IMG/VR virus record: IMGVR_UViG_3300007513_002727
Location: 1-64,000 of that record
Direction: 5' to 3' (one strand)
From: a virus
DNA: 64,000 nt
The position numbers and the translations under genes were made by a program. Below, piece after piece: positions 31,977 to 40,890 of the stretch (positions are counted from its first letter, which is position 1; the number at the start of each line of letters is the position of its first letter). Below the pieces are notes generated by a model. The model saw nothing but the letters and a program-made list of their open reading frames with translations. It was not told the origin of the DNA and made no database searches.

Positions 31977-32588
31977 ATGTATCCTACAAATTATAGTTTT
32001 TGGGTGGCGTATAAACAACACCAATACAATCCTACCTTTCTCAAAGATGCTGGACCAGGTCAAGAACCACAAAGAGAAACTGCACTCAAATATGTAAAAA
32101 AATGGAATACTTGTATAGATGTTGGAAGTCAATTTGGTTTTTGGACACGACCATTACTAAAAAAATTTAAAACAGTACACTGTTTTGAACCTAATCCTTT
32201 ATTTCGTGAATGCTTTTTAAAAAATATACCATTAGATAATGTAACACTACATCCATATGGATTATCTAATAATGAACACACAGCATATCAAAGTAAAGAT
32301 GGTCAAGTATTAAGTATGAAAGAAGGGTCTGTACAATGCAAAACACTTGATAGTTTCAAATTCAGTAATGTTGATTTTATTAAAATTGATGTTGATGGTT
32401 TTGAACATCAAGTTTTAATAGGTGCAAAACAGACAATTAAAAAGTTTAATCCAGTTATAAACATCGAAATGAAAAAAATGAAAAGATCTTTAACTGTTTT
32501 TAATTGTACTAATTTTTTAAAGAAAAGAGGCTATAGAATGGCCAAACGAGTCAAATCCGACGAGGTATGGGTTAAAAAAGTAATATAA
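31977..32588 (+). CDS. FkbM-family methyltransferase
   Basis: 203 aa. SAM-binding TCIDVGSQFGFWT, then VHCFEPNPLFRECF, CKTLDSFKFSNVDFIKIDVDGFEHQVLIGA and NPVINIEMKK, the order typical of FkbM methyltransferases, which O-methylate sugars and other metabolites. ATTAAATA ends 6 nt before the ATG. Probably part of the glycan-modifying cargo. Confidence 0.82.
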   Translation: MYPTNYSFWVAYKQHQYNPTFLKDAGPGQEPQRETALKYVKKWNTCIDVGSQFGFWTRPLLKKFKTVHCFEPNPLFRECFLKNIPLDNVTLHPYGLSNNEHTAYQSKDGQVLSMKEGSVQCKTLDSFKFSNVDFIKIDVDGFEHQVLIGAKQTIKKFNPVINIEMKKMKRSLTVFNCTNFLKKRGYRMAKRVKSDEVWVKKVI

Positions 32589-32628
32589 CTACTAAATTTA
32601 CCAAACCATTTACTAAATAGAAACATAC

Positions 32629-32647
32629 AGTCACCTGAGCGGTGACT
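32629..32647 (+). promoter_or_regulatory. 5' UTR hairpin before structural gene
   Basis: AGTCACC, 5-nt loop, GGTGACT. It follows a late box ACTAAATA (32612-32619) and precedes AAGGAGG of the gene at 32685; a stabilising 5' leader hairpin is likely. Confidence 0.65.
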
Positions 32648-32684
32648 AAAGCCAAATAATCAGAGAATATAAGGAGGATTAAAA

Positions 32685-33104
32685 ATGGCATACGACAGCA
32701 CAATACCAGCAGGCGGTCCAGGAAACTTTGTATCACCAAATCTTGCTATAGAGCATGAAGGGGTAAGAGTTGACTTTATCACTGTTGATTATATAAATGC
32801 GATGAACGGTGAGGTAACACACTCATTAGCATCGGCAAACACAGCGGGTCTTAAATTAGCTATAGAAGCAATCCAAAACCAAGGAGTAAACGTCCTAGGT
32901 TCAGGTGCTTTAGGTAATTCAAACACTGAACAAACTTACATGGTAAGAGCGGACAGTTTAGACACGATTAGTTCAACTACAACGGTAGCGGCAATCCAAA
33001 CGGCAATTAGAGGATTGGACGCCCTAACACCTGACAAAGTAACAGCAACTATATCTTCAGCAACAGCGGCTGACAGAGATATGTCTGATACTCAGGTAGC
33101 ATAA
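32685..33104 (+). CDS. small virion protein, paralog A (139 aa)
   Basis: Strong AAGGAGG site. GC-richer codons than its surroundings, as in abundant proteins. Begins MAYDSTIPAGGPGNFV and has VDFITVDYINAMNGEV, matched by EIFTVDFVDDMSG in the next protein. Repeated Thr/Ala-rich C-terminus. Probably a capsid decoration or tail protein. Confidence 0.7.
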   Translation: MAYDSTIPAGGPGNFVSPNLAIEHEGVRVDFITVDYINAMNGEVTHSLASANTAGLKLAIEAIQNQGVNVLGSGALGNSNTEQTYMVRADSLDTISSTTTVAAIQTAIRGLDALTPDKVTATISSATAADRDMSDTQVA

Positions 33105-33131
33105 TAATATAAGTTATAGGAGGAAACTAAA

Positions 33132-33545
33132 ATGGCTTATACAGGATCAAGTGTTGCAGGTGGAGAAGGTAACGCAACTTTTCATGCAACAAGTAAATTA
33201 GATTTCTTAGGCAAAGAACTAGAAATCTTCACTGTTGACTTTGTTGACGACATGAGTGGACAAACAGCAAAAGACGCTGACCAGTACACTGCGGAACTTA
33301 CTATAAGAAATTATGGTAATATCGTAGGTGCAGGCCCACTACATAACTCAGACACAGAAAAAACTTACATTTCTGAAGGTACTGATATGTATGTTGGGTC
33401 ACCAGCAAGTGCAGGTGGAACATTCACGTTTACTGAAACAACAGCATCAAGTTCAACAGCAACCCTACAAACAGCTCTTAGAGCAGTTTCGGGACAAAAC
33501 GCATCAACAACAGCGACTAACAAGACGCTAGTAATTGGTACGTAA
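33132..33545 (+). CDS. small virion protein, paralog B (137 aa)
   Basis: Paralog of the preceding protein: MAY start, TVDFVDDMSG, LHNSDTEKTYIS (cf. LGNSNTEQTYMV) and LQTALRAVS. AGGAGG site. Ser/Thr-rich insertion near residue 90. Likely virion component produced in quantity. Confidence 0.7.
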   Translation: MAYTGSSVAGGEGNATFHATSKLDFLGKELEIFTVDFVDDMSGQTAKDADQYTAELTIRNYGNIVGAGPLHNSDTEKTYISEGTDMYVGSPASAGGTFTFTETTASSSTATLQTALRAVSGQNASTTATNKTLVIGT

Positions 33546-33566
33546 TATTAGAAGGAGGAATAAATT

Positions 33567-34109
33567 ATGCCAGCAACAAGTAACAATACAGGCATTATGT
33601 CTAGAAGACAATCTTTCAATGGTAAAGGTTTAACTTTCATTGAAATGATCTTTGATGACGAAATAGCAACAACGGCTTCTAGTCCTGACACTAAAGACAG
33701 TGCTTTTGAAATTTGCAGTGAAATCATCCAAGAAAAAGGAACTTTACTAGCAAAATCTTATTCATTAGGAAACAAATGTACTGAAAAAGATGCGGCGACG
33801 GCGGCTTCAATGACTGAAGACGAATTAATCGACGTATACACTTTCATAGTAGAGGGAACACCAGGTCAGTATAATACTGCAGACTCGGCTGGAGACATTA
33901 ACATGGATCCAGGTCAAGCAGACAGTTCTGACCCAGGCGTTATTGCAGATGCAGAAGCAGACATTGAAACAGAAATTCTAGCTAGACTTTCTGAAAACGA
34001 CTCTGCGGCATCAGTTCACGTTGACGTTAGATATCTTCCAGCAGATGGAGTTACATCAGCAGGTGAAGAAATCATATACGGTGTGAACAGTGCTAGAGTT
34101 AATGGTTAA
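33567..34109 (+). CDS. small virion protein (180 aa)
   Basis: Third gene in a row with AAGGAGG. Acidic, Ala/Asp-rich; FIEMIFDDEIATTASSPD. It ends at the terminator 34137-34169, closing a three-gene structural unit. Not identified further. Confidence 0.65.
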   Translation: MPATSNNTGIMSRRQSFNGKGLTFIEMIFDDEIATTASSPDTKDSAFEICSEIIQEKGTLLAKSYSLGNKCTEKDAATAASMTEDELIDVYTFIVEGTPGQYNTADSAGDINMDPGQADSSDPGVIADAEADIETEILARLSENDSAASVHVDVRYLPADGVTSAGEEIIYGVNSARVNG

Positions 34110-34136
34110 TAATTAACTACTAGAAATTAAATTACC

Positions 34137-34169
34137 AAAAGGGCGGATCTTTTTTAGGTTCGCCCTTTT
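34137..34169 (+). terminator. rho-independent terminator
   Basis: AAAAGGGCG, 15-nt loop, CGCCCTTTT. Follows the structural genes at 32685-34109. Confidence 0.85.
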
Positions 34170-34200
34170 GTCACAATTAAATATCCAAAAGGAGTTTACA

Positions 34201-34440
34201 ATGGAAAAATTTGTAGTAGAGATATGTGTTGGAGATGAAATTGAAATTGGACGTTTTCATCTTGCTAAACAAAAAATAACAGAGATTAATTTAGACAAAT
34301 GGGGTCATCCAATAGTAACTACTACTAGTGGTAGAAAAGTTGGACTATTTGCTAAAAGATTAAAGAAATTAATACCAGAAGAAGATATAAAACGAAATAT
34401 AGCATTAGAAGATTACGTAGAAGAAGACAATAGAAAATAA
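34201..34440 (+). CDS. small KOW/SH3-like protein, paralog 1 (79 aa)
   Basis: AAAGGAG before the ATG. VGDEIEIGRFHLAKQKITEI and WGHPIVTTTSGRKV form a beta-barrel pattern; the gene at 54547 encodes a paralog (IGDKVEVGRFRNVTTKI). Function unknown; small barrels of this type often touch RNA or ribosomes. Confidence 0.65.
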   Translation: MEKFVVEICVGDEIEIGRFHLAKQKITEINLDKWGHPIVTTTSGRKVGLFAKRLKKLIPEEDIKRNIALEDYVEEDNRK

Positions 34441-35075
34441 TGCCTACACCGTTAGAAAATACTCTATCTATAATTCTAGGTCCAGAAAATTATATGAGGG
34501 AAAAAGATCCCTACATATACGATATTCCAGAATCAAACCTATGTTGGTTACATAACTGCGGATCAGCATCTAAATCTACATTAACATGGTTAAGAAGAGA
34601 CTATGGTAATATGAAAAAAATGAAGCCTGACGAATTAAAAACAAATGAAAAACCTGCTTTTGTTTTATTACATGAACCGGAGTATAGATGGTGGAATGGT
34701 GTAATAGAATGGGGAACAAATTTTGATGACTACGCATGGTTTAAAAATGAAAAAATAATGGAATGGTGGCCACACTTTGATAGATTTACACTAGCACCAT
34801 GGGAACTTATTGAACAAACTAAAGTACAACATTACATAAAAGTTAGTCCAGACTTACCTGAAAAAATGGAAAATTTTTGCAGAGAACAAAACCTAAAATT
34901 ATATGGTGAATTTCCGTATAAAAAACCTAGGTGGAGAACAGTTAAGTACATAGAGAGAATGGCAAAGGCTTTAAGGCCTGCGTTGGAAACTGAGATGAGA
35001 AGAAATCCAAAGTTAAGACAAAAGTTAGATGAGTATTTAGAAAAAGACTACGAGTATTACAATAAAGCAAAATAA
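34440..35075 (+). CDS. putative sulfotransferase-like protein (211 aa)
   Basis: WLHNCGSASKSTLTWLRRDY could be a phosphosulfate-binding loop and VLLHEPEYRWWNG the later HExxR-type strand. C-terminal Arg/Lys-rich helices. One-base overlap with its neighbours. Weak family support. Confidence 0.45.
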   Translation: MPTPLENTLSIILGPENYMREKDPYIYDIPESNLCWLHNCGSASKSTLTWLRRDYGNMKKMKPDELKTNEKPAFVLLHEPEYRWWNGVIEWGTNFDDYAWFKNEKIMEWWPHFDRFTLAPWELIEQTKVQHYIKVSPDLPEKMENFCREQNLKLYGEFPYKKPRWRTVKYIERMAKALRPALETEMRRNPKLRQKLDEYLEKDYEYYNKAK

Positions 35076-35545
35076 TGTACGAATTTCGTGTCCACACACT
35101 TGTTGATATAACAGATAACGGAAACTTAAAAAAAGAATTTCCTTTTAAAACAACTGGAGGTGAAGTGGTTCATGACAAAAATACTTTAACCATTGCACGA
35201 CATCAAAATTCTAACTTCAATACAATGATACAATTACTTCAAATGAGAGGTAACATTACTTGGGAGTTACCGCCTATAAGAGTAAATGAAACTCTAGGAA
35301 ATAGTGCATTTGGTACTGCTTATGAAGGCAAACACATATCATGGCACTTTACATTTTTCTCAGAACAAACAGATGTTTATGGTGAACCACAACACCCAAC
35401 CGCACAACTACTTGATGACTTTCATTTAGTACCTATATTAAATTTTTGCAAGGAAACTGCAACTTTTCCAACAGCAACTTTTATAACACAAAATTCTGAA
35501 ACAATAAACACGTACTTTTCGTACGCTGGAGAAATTAATAAATAG
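35075..35545 (+). CDS. conserved phage hypothetical protein (156 aa)
   Basis: MYEFRVHTLVDITDNGNLKK and LQMRGNITWELPP, a pattern I associate with T4-like marine phages. Soluble, possibly virion-associated. Start overlaps the previous stop. Confidence 0.6.
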   Translation: MYEFRVHTLVDITDNGNLKKEFPFKTTGGEVVHDKNTLTIARHQNSNFNTMIQLLQMRGNITWELPPIRVNETLGNSAFGTAYEGKHISWHFTFFSEQTDVYGEPQHPTAQLLDDFHLVPILNFCKETATFPTATFITQNSETINTYFSYAGEINK

Positions 35546-35554
35546 TAATGATTA

Positions 35555-35588
35555 AGGCAAACACAGGCAAACATAGGCAGTTAAGGCA
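35555..35588. repeat. AGGCA short tandem repeat before a start codon
   Basis: AGGCA at 35555, 35565, 35575 and 35584, period 10, 10 and 9, with AAACA between; the last unit touches the ATG at 35588. A role is not known. Confidence 0.75.
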
Positions 35589-35887
35589 TGACACAGACAG
35601 AGTACCTAGCGGTAAAAAGAGATTTATTAAATTTAAAAAAAGAATTGGAATTTATGCCAACTGAGTTAGAAAAAACAAACCTAGAAGCACACGTTGACTT
35701 ATGTAGCGAAAGATACAAAGGTCTACACGACAGATTGTCGGCGATTGAACTGCGACTAGGAAAAATGCACGATGATCAAGACAAGAATCACAAAGGTCAG
35801 ACAAAAACAATTATAGCCACAGCAGGTACAGTAGTGGCAGGATTATTATCAACAGTAGTTGTAATCCTAATGAAAATGCCTAGTTAA
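35588..35887 (+). CDS. coiled-coil protein with C-terminal membrane span (99 aa)
   Basis: Helical residues 1-70 (LHDRLSAIELRLGKMHDDQD) followed by a hydrophobic span at 75-96 (TIIATAGTVVAGLLSTVVVI). The layout resembles XhlA-type haemolysin/holin accessory proteins. Function unproven. Confidence 0.65.
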   Translation: MTQTEYLAVKRDLLNLKKELEFMPTELEKTNLEAHVDLCSERYKGLHDRLSAIELRLGKMHDDQDKNHKGQTKTIIATAGTVVAGLLSTVVVILMKMPS

Positions 35888-35919
35888 TATAACTACTTTA
35901 AACATCAATTACCAAATAT

Positions 35920-36156
35920 ATGTTCGTACAAATAGCACCCCATGTAAAAGTATTCCTTACCAACACCCAAGTTGAATTTGTTAACAAATACAAGGATAAA
36001 GAATCATTTCGTAGCACAGATTTATTACCAGAAGAAGTGGAAATTGCAAGAATACTAGGAGATAAAAGTATCTTCGTAAGAAAAAAACTTGACATTGGCA
36101 TACAATACGCTTTAAATAGACGTATTAGATTTGTACAAAATGCCATTAAAAAATAA
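35920..36156 (+). CDS. hypothetical protein (78 aa)
   Basis: TEVEFVN-like helix and LPEEVEIARILGDKSIFVRKK; basic C-terminus. Overlaps the next gene by 17 nt. Not recognised. Confidence 0.55.
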   Translation: MFVQIAPHVKVFLTNTQVEFVNKYKDKESFRSTDLLPEEVEIARILGDKSIFVRKKLDIGIQYALNRRIRFVQNAIKK

Positions 36157-36643
36157 ACAAGAATTAGTAAGACAAATTGAGGCTTATGGTCTTAAAAATA
36201 AACTTGCAGAATTAGCACGTAAAGAAGTAGCAAAAAAACCATTCCGTCATTTACCCAAGCAGTTCTCTAAAGGGATCCTTATAGGAAACATAGCAATCGT
36301 ACCTAAAAAGCATACAGGCACAAGATATGTCTACGTAATAGCAGACATGATTGGGGCAAAACTACTATATGAAGATATAAACTTAAAACAAACAGCAATT
36401 CTTGTGGCACACCATTTGGCAGATAGTAAAAATCCACCTAGGGAGGTATTGGAACACGACACACATTTTGCTTCACAACTGTTTAATATAACAAGTGCTA
36501 AAGGTATGATTAAAATGGCACAAAAAGAACGTAATAATAGTATGGAAGAGATATATACACAGCGATTAGAAGATGCACACCGATTAGCCGATGAATATAA
36601 GGGTAAAATACAAGAAATATTCCAATCTACCTTTGGTGTTTAA
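36140..36643 (+). CDS. hypothetical protein (167 aa)
   Basis: Start at MPLKNKQ (36140) or MYK (36131). Alpha/beta with GILIGNIAIVPKKHTGTRYVYVI and a long C-terminal helix. Late-region location and lack of signals suggest a virion or assembly protein; not identified. Confidence 0.6.
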   Translation: MPLKNKQELVRQIEAYGLKNKLAELARKEVAKKPFRHLPKQFSKGILIGNIAIVPKKHTGTRYVYVIADMIGAKLLYEDINLKQTAILVAHHLADSKNPPREVLEHDTHFASQLFNITSAKGMIKMAQKERNNSMEEIYTQRLEDAHRLADEYKGKIQEIFQSTFGV

Positions 36644-36658
36644 TAACTAAATAACAAT

Positions 36659-37525
36659 ATGCAAAGCATAGAACTAACAAAACCAGTAACTACAGAGTCA
36701 TTACTATCCGAGTTTGAAAGTAGATTTAATCAAACTATGGATTTAAGCAAATTTACTAGAGAAGAGTTAGAAGATACTGCAAATAAAATTAGAACTAGAA
36801 TTCACGACATTACACAAAATGAACATTTTGGACAAGAATTAAAAAATCATGACTATCAAAAAAATCAAAGTATGTTAGATATTATTAATCAATCAATTAA
36901 AGAGTATGGGTCAGACACAGCAGAAAATCCAGTTTTAAACAAAGCAACAGCACCAATCAAAGACAAACTTAGAAAAGGACAAGCATTAAGTCCAGATGAA
37001 AGAGGAGCGGCGGCAAAACTTATGGCAAGTAAAGAAGTTAAAGAAGGCGTAGAAGAACAATCAGAATTAATTTTAGCGGCTAAAGATATGATGGACAAAG
37101 TTACAGGGTATCTAGAAGATTTAGCAACAATGAAAACTGAAAGTATGTTAGAACTTGCTGATAGAATTAGAGACGAAATGGGAGCAGAAAAGTCAGATGC
37201 TTTCTTACAAAAAGTTCAACCAGCTATTGAACAAGCAGAAGCAACACTAGGAACAACAAGACAAGAACTTGACAACGGTGTAAGAATATTGACCGGCGAA
37301 GAAGTTGCATCAGACCCTATGGGTTCTGATGATTCCATGAATATGGACGAACCAGACACAGACCTAGGAGGAGACGTAGACCTAGGAGGAGACGCTGAAA
37401 CAGATGAGTTTGGCGCTTCTGATGCAGAAGCAGGTGGAACAGAACCTGAAGGCAGAGAACAAAGAGAATCCAGAGAAGTATTTGAAACTTCAAACAGAAT
37501 CTACGGCAAACTAGCAGGGAAGTAA
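36659..37525 (+). CDS. probable virion or scaffold-like protein (288 aa)
   Basis: Long helical body (EQSELILAAKDMMDKVTGYL) and a very acidic, Gly-rich tail after residue about 225 (DTDLGGDVDLGGDAETDEF) as in scaffold and core proteins. ACTAAATA ends 5 nt before the ATG and no ribosome site is present. I associate it with T4-like marine phages. Confidence 0.65.
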   Translation: MQSIELTKPVTTESLLSEFESRFNQTMDLSKFTREELEDTANKIRTRIHDITQNEHFGQELKNHDYQKNQSMLDIINQSIKEYGSDTAENPVLNKATAPIKDKLRKGQALSPDERGAAAKLMASKEVKEGVEEQSELILAAKDMMDKVTGYLEDLATMKTESMLELADRIRDEMGAEKSDAFLQKVQPAIEQAEATLGTTRQELDNGVRILTGEEVASDPMGSDDSMNMDEPDTDLGGDVDLGGDAETDEFGASDAEAGGTEPEGREQRESREVFETSNRIYGKLAGK

Positions 37526-37529
37526 TCCC

Positions 37530-37880
37530 ATGCGATTTTTCGAATTTAAAAATAAAGATTTAGAATCAGCATTAGTTAATACCTTAATGAATATGAAAGG
37601 TGATGCTGATAAAAAAGATCAATCATCAGAAATAAGTTTTGATGCTGTTGACAATATAATGACTAACATAGGTTATCCATCATTCAATTATGATATTTTT
37701 AAACAGATGTATGACCAAGGTGAAGCACTAAAAAACATTGTCGCAGATTTTGATGAAGAAAAGATTGTAATTAAAACAGAACAAGACGCAGAAGCAGATC
37801 CAGAAATGGACTTTGATAATCAAGGTTCTACAGATAAAGTAAAGCAGATGGCCAAGTCTGCGATGAACCGAAGAAAATAG
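37530..37880 (+). CDS. hypothetical protein (116 aa)
   Basis: MRFFEFKNKDLESALVNTLM; helical, acidic, and next to the scaffold-like gene with AGGGAAG upstream. Probably co-expressed virion assembly protein. Not recognised. Confidence 0.6.
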   Translation: MRFFEFKNKDLESALVNTLMNMKGDADKKDQSSEISFDAVDNIMTNIGYPSFNYDIFKQMYDQGEALKNIVADFDEEKIVIKTEQDAEADPEMDFDNQGSTDKVKQMAKSAMNRRK

Positions 37881-37898
37881 CAGATAACTAACATTACA

Positions 37899-38318
37899 AT
37901 GAATAATAACCTTCGGCAGGTGGATCTTGTATCAACAACGAAAGGTTTGTTGAACCTTCATCAATTTTGGAACAAACCTATTGTGGTATTCAACAGTGCA
38001 TCTTTCTGTGGCTTTACTAATCAGTTGTCCGCTTTTGAAGAACTGCACAAGACAGGCAAAGTAATACCTATTGCCCTGCCAACAAATGAATTTGGTGCCC
38101 AAGAACCTGGACACTCTCTAGAAATCAATCAACACTACTGTAAGAAATACAACGTGACATATCCAATAATGGACAAGACAGATCTAGAACATAAATTTTT
38201 TAAAACTTTTGGCATACCAGACTGGAACTTCAATAAATGGTTATTTGATTCTAAACACAATTTTGTTAAGAAGTTTAACAGTAGAACCCAACCAATGAAA
38301 ATGCTTGAATATGTCTGA
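37899..38318 (+). CDS. glutathione peroxidase family protein
   Basis: Thioredoxin-fold peroxidase that would reduce peroxides. VVFNSASFCGFTNQL holds peroxidatic Cys37; PTNEFGAQEPG is the family signature with Gln68; DWNFNKWL supplies the conserved Trp109-Asn110. 139 aa against about 160, shortened in the loops. Ends 7 nt past the start of the next gene. A cargo gene rarely seen in phages, to my knowledge. Confidence 0.85.
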   Translation: MNNNLRQVDLVSTTKGLLNLHQFWNKPIVVFNSASFCGFTNQLSAFEELHKTGKVIPIALPTNEFGAQEPGHSLEINQHYCKKYNVTYPIMDKTDLEHKFFKTFGIPDWNFNKWLFDSKHNFVKKFNSRTQPMKMLEYV

Positions 38319-39579
38319 TACATTTTGCACTTATCCGTTTAAACATCTCTACATAGAAACCAATGGACGACAGAAGTTGTGTTGTATGCCTAACGAGTTC
38401 ATAGAAAAGAATGATGGATACAGACAGTACCAAATGAAGGATGGGATCTTTTCTAGTTGGAACAGCGACTACATGAAAGACACAAGGTTGAAAATGCTTA
38501 ACGGACAAAAAGTTAGTGCCTGTGAAAAATGTTACTTACTAGAATCTCATGGACAAAAAAGTTTAAGGCAAAACGGCGGACGAGGTAAGCCGGAATGGTT
38601 TAAAGATGATATAGAGTCCAATGGCACTATGAAGACCATGCCGACTGATATAGAACTGCACTTTGGAAACGTCTGCAACTTGAAATGTAGGATGTGCAGT
38701 CATTATTTCTCACACATGATCGGCAAAGAGCTGTTGGCTGTGCAACAAGATGATCCAGATTTTTTCCGTTGGATACAGGAGCAAGGAGGCAACGTTAATA
38801 ATTGGGCCACTGGAGATTTGACAGAAGTCTATGACTGGTACAAGGACAAGTCTGTATTAGAAAACACGTTTGAAGAAATATACAATCATGTACAAAGTAT
38901 AAGAGTGATTGGTGGAGAACCAACAATTATTCCTGAGTTCTGGCAGATGTTCAAATATCTCAAATCCAAGAACAGTCTCAAAGACAAGTTTATAAAAATC
39001 ACCACAAACGGTACTAACACAAATCCAAAGATGACCGAATGGTTTGCTGAAATGAAAGGTGTAGAGATTATGATAAGTCTCGACGGACTTGATCTTAGAA
39101 ACAGGTATATCAGGTACCCATCAAACTGGCAGGCAATAATGAAGAACATTAGAGAATACAAAGCAATCGCAAACCTACATCCATCTGTGAGACCATTTGT
39201 GGCACCAACGCCACAAATATTAAATGTAGATCAATTAACTGATTTCTGTATATTCTTCGAGAACGAAGAAGTCGCCGTTGGAATAAATCCAGATGTTGTC
39301 AGTCCCAAGATATGTAATTTTAATTATTTCCCAATGGAGTATAAAAAGATTGTAGTTGATAAATTGAACACTAACCTCGCAAAGGTCAAAAACAACACCA
39401 ACAGAACACACATTGAAAACACTATTAAAGTCCTACAGCAAGATTTCAATAAACAAGAAATAGATCAAAACATAAGAAACTTTGTCAAATACAACGATTA
39501 CATGGATAAGTTTAGAAACACAGATTCATGGAGAGACTTGTTACCAGAACTTGCAGAAGTTATAGAAAAAAGATTATAG
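38311..39579 (+). CDS. twitch-domain radical SAM protein 3
   Basis: CC at 24-25, CEKC at 71-74 with LESHGQKSLRQN, cluster CNLKCRMC at 122-129, GGEP in VIGGEPT. 422 aa, longer than proteins 1 and 2 by an insertion after the cluster. The ATG lies inside the end of the peroxidase gene. Convergent with protein 4, overlapping by 6 nt. Confidence 0.85.
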   Translation: MSDTFCTYPFKHLYIETNGRQKLCCMPNEFIEKNDGYRQYQMKDGIFSSWNSDYMKDTRLKMLNGQKVSACEKCYLLESHGQKSLRQNGGRGKPEWFKDDIESNGTMKTMPTDIELHFGNVCNLKCRMCSHYFSHMIGKELLAVQQDDPDFFRWIQEQGGNVNNWATGDLTEVYDWYKDKSVLENTFEEIYNHVQSIRVIGGEPTIIPEFWQMFKYLKSKNSLKDKFIKITTNGTNTNPKMTEWFAEMKGVEIMISLDGLDLRNRYIRYPSNWQAIMKNIREYKAIANLHPSVRPFVAPTPQILNVDQLTDFCIFFENEEVAVGINPDVVSPKICNFNYFPMEYKKIVVDKLNTNLAKVKNNTNRTHIENTIKVLQQDFNKQEIDQNIRNFVKYNDYMDKFRNTDSWRDLLPELAEVIEKRL

Positions 39580-40872
39580 GTCTTTAACAATATCGTATAT
39601 CTGTGGATAAACTTTCTTCCAGTTAGTACCTCTCCTACGATCTAACTCTGTCAAATAGATTTTCAGTTGTTTTTGTCTTATAAGACTAGGTTCTCTATTT
39701 TCAAACTCAATCATATTACCTTCCATAAATTTTTTATGATTTACCTTAACTGAATCTGGGTAACCATAAGAATTAGTATCAAACAACTCTATTGCTTCTT
39801 GTAATCCCCATTCGTTAATTTTTTTACCAAATATTCCAGGATACAAATAAGGCTTAGGCCCAATATCATGCTGGTTTGCTTTCATCATACTCCAATACAC
39901 AGGTCTAATCTTTGACCAGTTGTTAATCATTTTAACCATTTCAGGCATACCTGATACTGCTGTCACTGTTAATGCAGAATTTATTCCTTGTAACGTTTCT
40001 GTTTCATTTAACACATATTCAAAATTCTTTTGCAATAATGGTAAGTTAATTCCAGTACGCACATACTCTCCTGCAGGTCCCCAAGCATCACATGATGCAA
40101 TAATCTGTAGTTTATCTAATCTACCTTGCTTAACCATTTTATCTAATCTACTAACCCACATTTTATATCTATCGTGTTCTACATTATGATTACTAAAAAA
40201 GCATAAAGTTAAATCAGGCAGTTCCCTTTTCTCTAAAAACTCTATAAATCTAAATGTTTCTTTTTGTAAAAATGGTTCTCCTCCTAATACAAAAACTTTA
40301 TGTAATTTGTGTATATTATTTTCAAACCATTTAAACAATAATTCTGTATGCTCTTCTATCTTAGGATTCTTTTTCCACCATGGACTTATATCAACTCCTT
40401 CTTTATTAAAGTCTCCAAATTTTTCTTCTTCTTGTTGTATTTGTGAACTAAAATGAGCACCACAATAGATACATTTTTGATTACAAGTATTTCCCCAATA
40501 CACTTCTAATTGCCTTGGAGTAACATCAACTGCTTCTAAATCATTATCCAACTCCGGTGGAGCAGTAGTACCTTCCAAGTGTAGATGTATTTGTCTGTCA
40601 CTAGTTCCACCAGCTTCTTCAATGTGTTTACAGTGTTCACAACCACGTCCTGGCCATTCACCTTTTAACATTTTACGTCTTGCTTCTAACTTGGCCGGTA
40701 AGTTATGAAAATTTAATTCACCATTACGTATTTCTAATGGATCTCCCTGTACTCTGTGACAACTTGCACTTACTCCATCCGTAAGATATACTGTGGAATG
40801 TGTCCACTTTAACTGACATGGTAATCCTTTTTTAATAGGAAACGGTTTTGGTGGTTGCTTTGATATACCCAT
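39574..40872 (-). CDS. twitch-domain radical SAM protein 4
   Basis: 432 aa from MGISKQPPK. Cys 19 and 38, CEHC at 78-81 followed by IEEAGGTSDRQIH, cluster CNQKCIYC at 130-137, GGEP in VLGGEPF. More divergent than the others. Its start lies only 18 bp from that of the divergent nuclease gene, leaving no room for separate leaders. Confidence 0.85.
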   Translation of the reverse strand: MGISKQPPKPFPIKKGLPCQLKWTHSTVYLTDGVSASCHRVQGDPLEIRNGELNFHNLPAKLEARRKMLKGEWPGRGCEHCKHIEEAGGTSDRQIHLHLEGTTAPPELDNDLEAVDVTPRQLEVYWGNTCNQKCIYCGAHFSSQIQQEEEKFGDFNKEGVDISPWWKKNPKIEEHTELLFKWFENNIHKLHKVFVLGGEPFLQKETFRFIEFLEKRELPDLTLCFFSNHNVEHDRYKMWVSRLDKMVKQGRLDKLQIIASCDAWGPAGEYVRTGINLPLLQKNFEYVLNETETLQGINSALTVTAVSGMPEMVKMINNWSKIRPVYWSMMKANQHDIGPKPYLYPGIFGKKINEWGLQEAIELFDTNSYGYPDSVKVNHKKFMEGNMIEFENREPSLIRQKQLKIYLTELDRRRGTNWKKVYPQIYDIVKDL

Positions 40873-40890
40873 TTGTATATAATTATGTAT

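Noticed and set aside
35548-35664. 38-codon plus-strand frame from ATG at 35548
   Set aside because: Runs through the AGGCA repeat and overlaps the coiled-coil gene in another frame; composition is not protein-like and there is no coupling.
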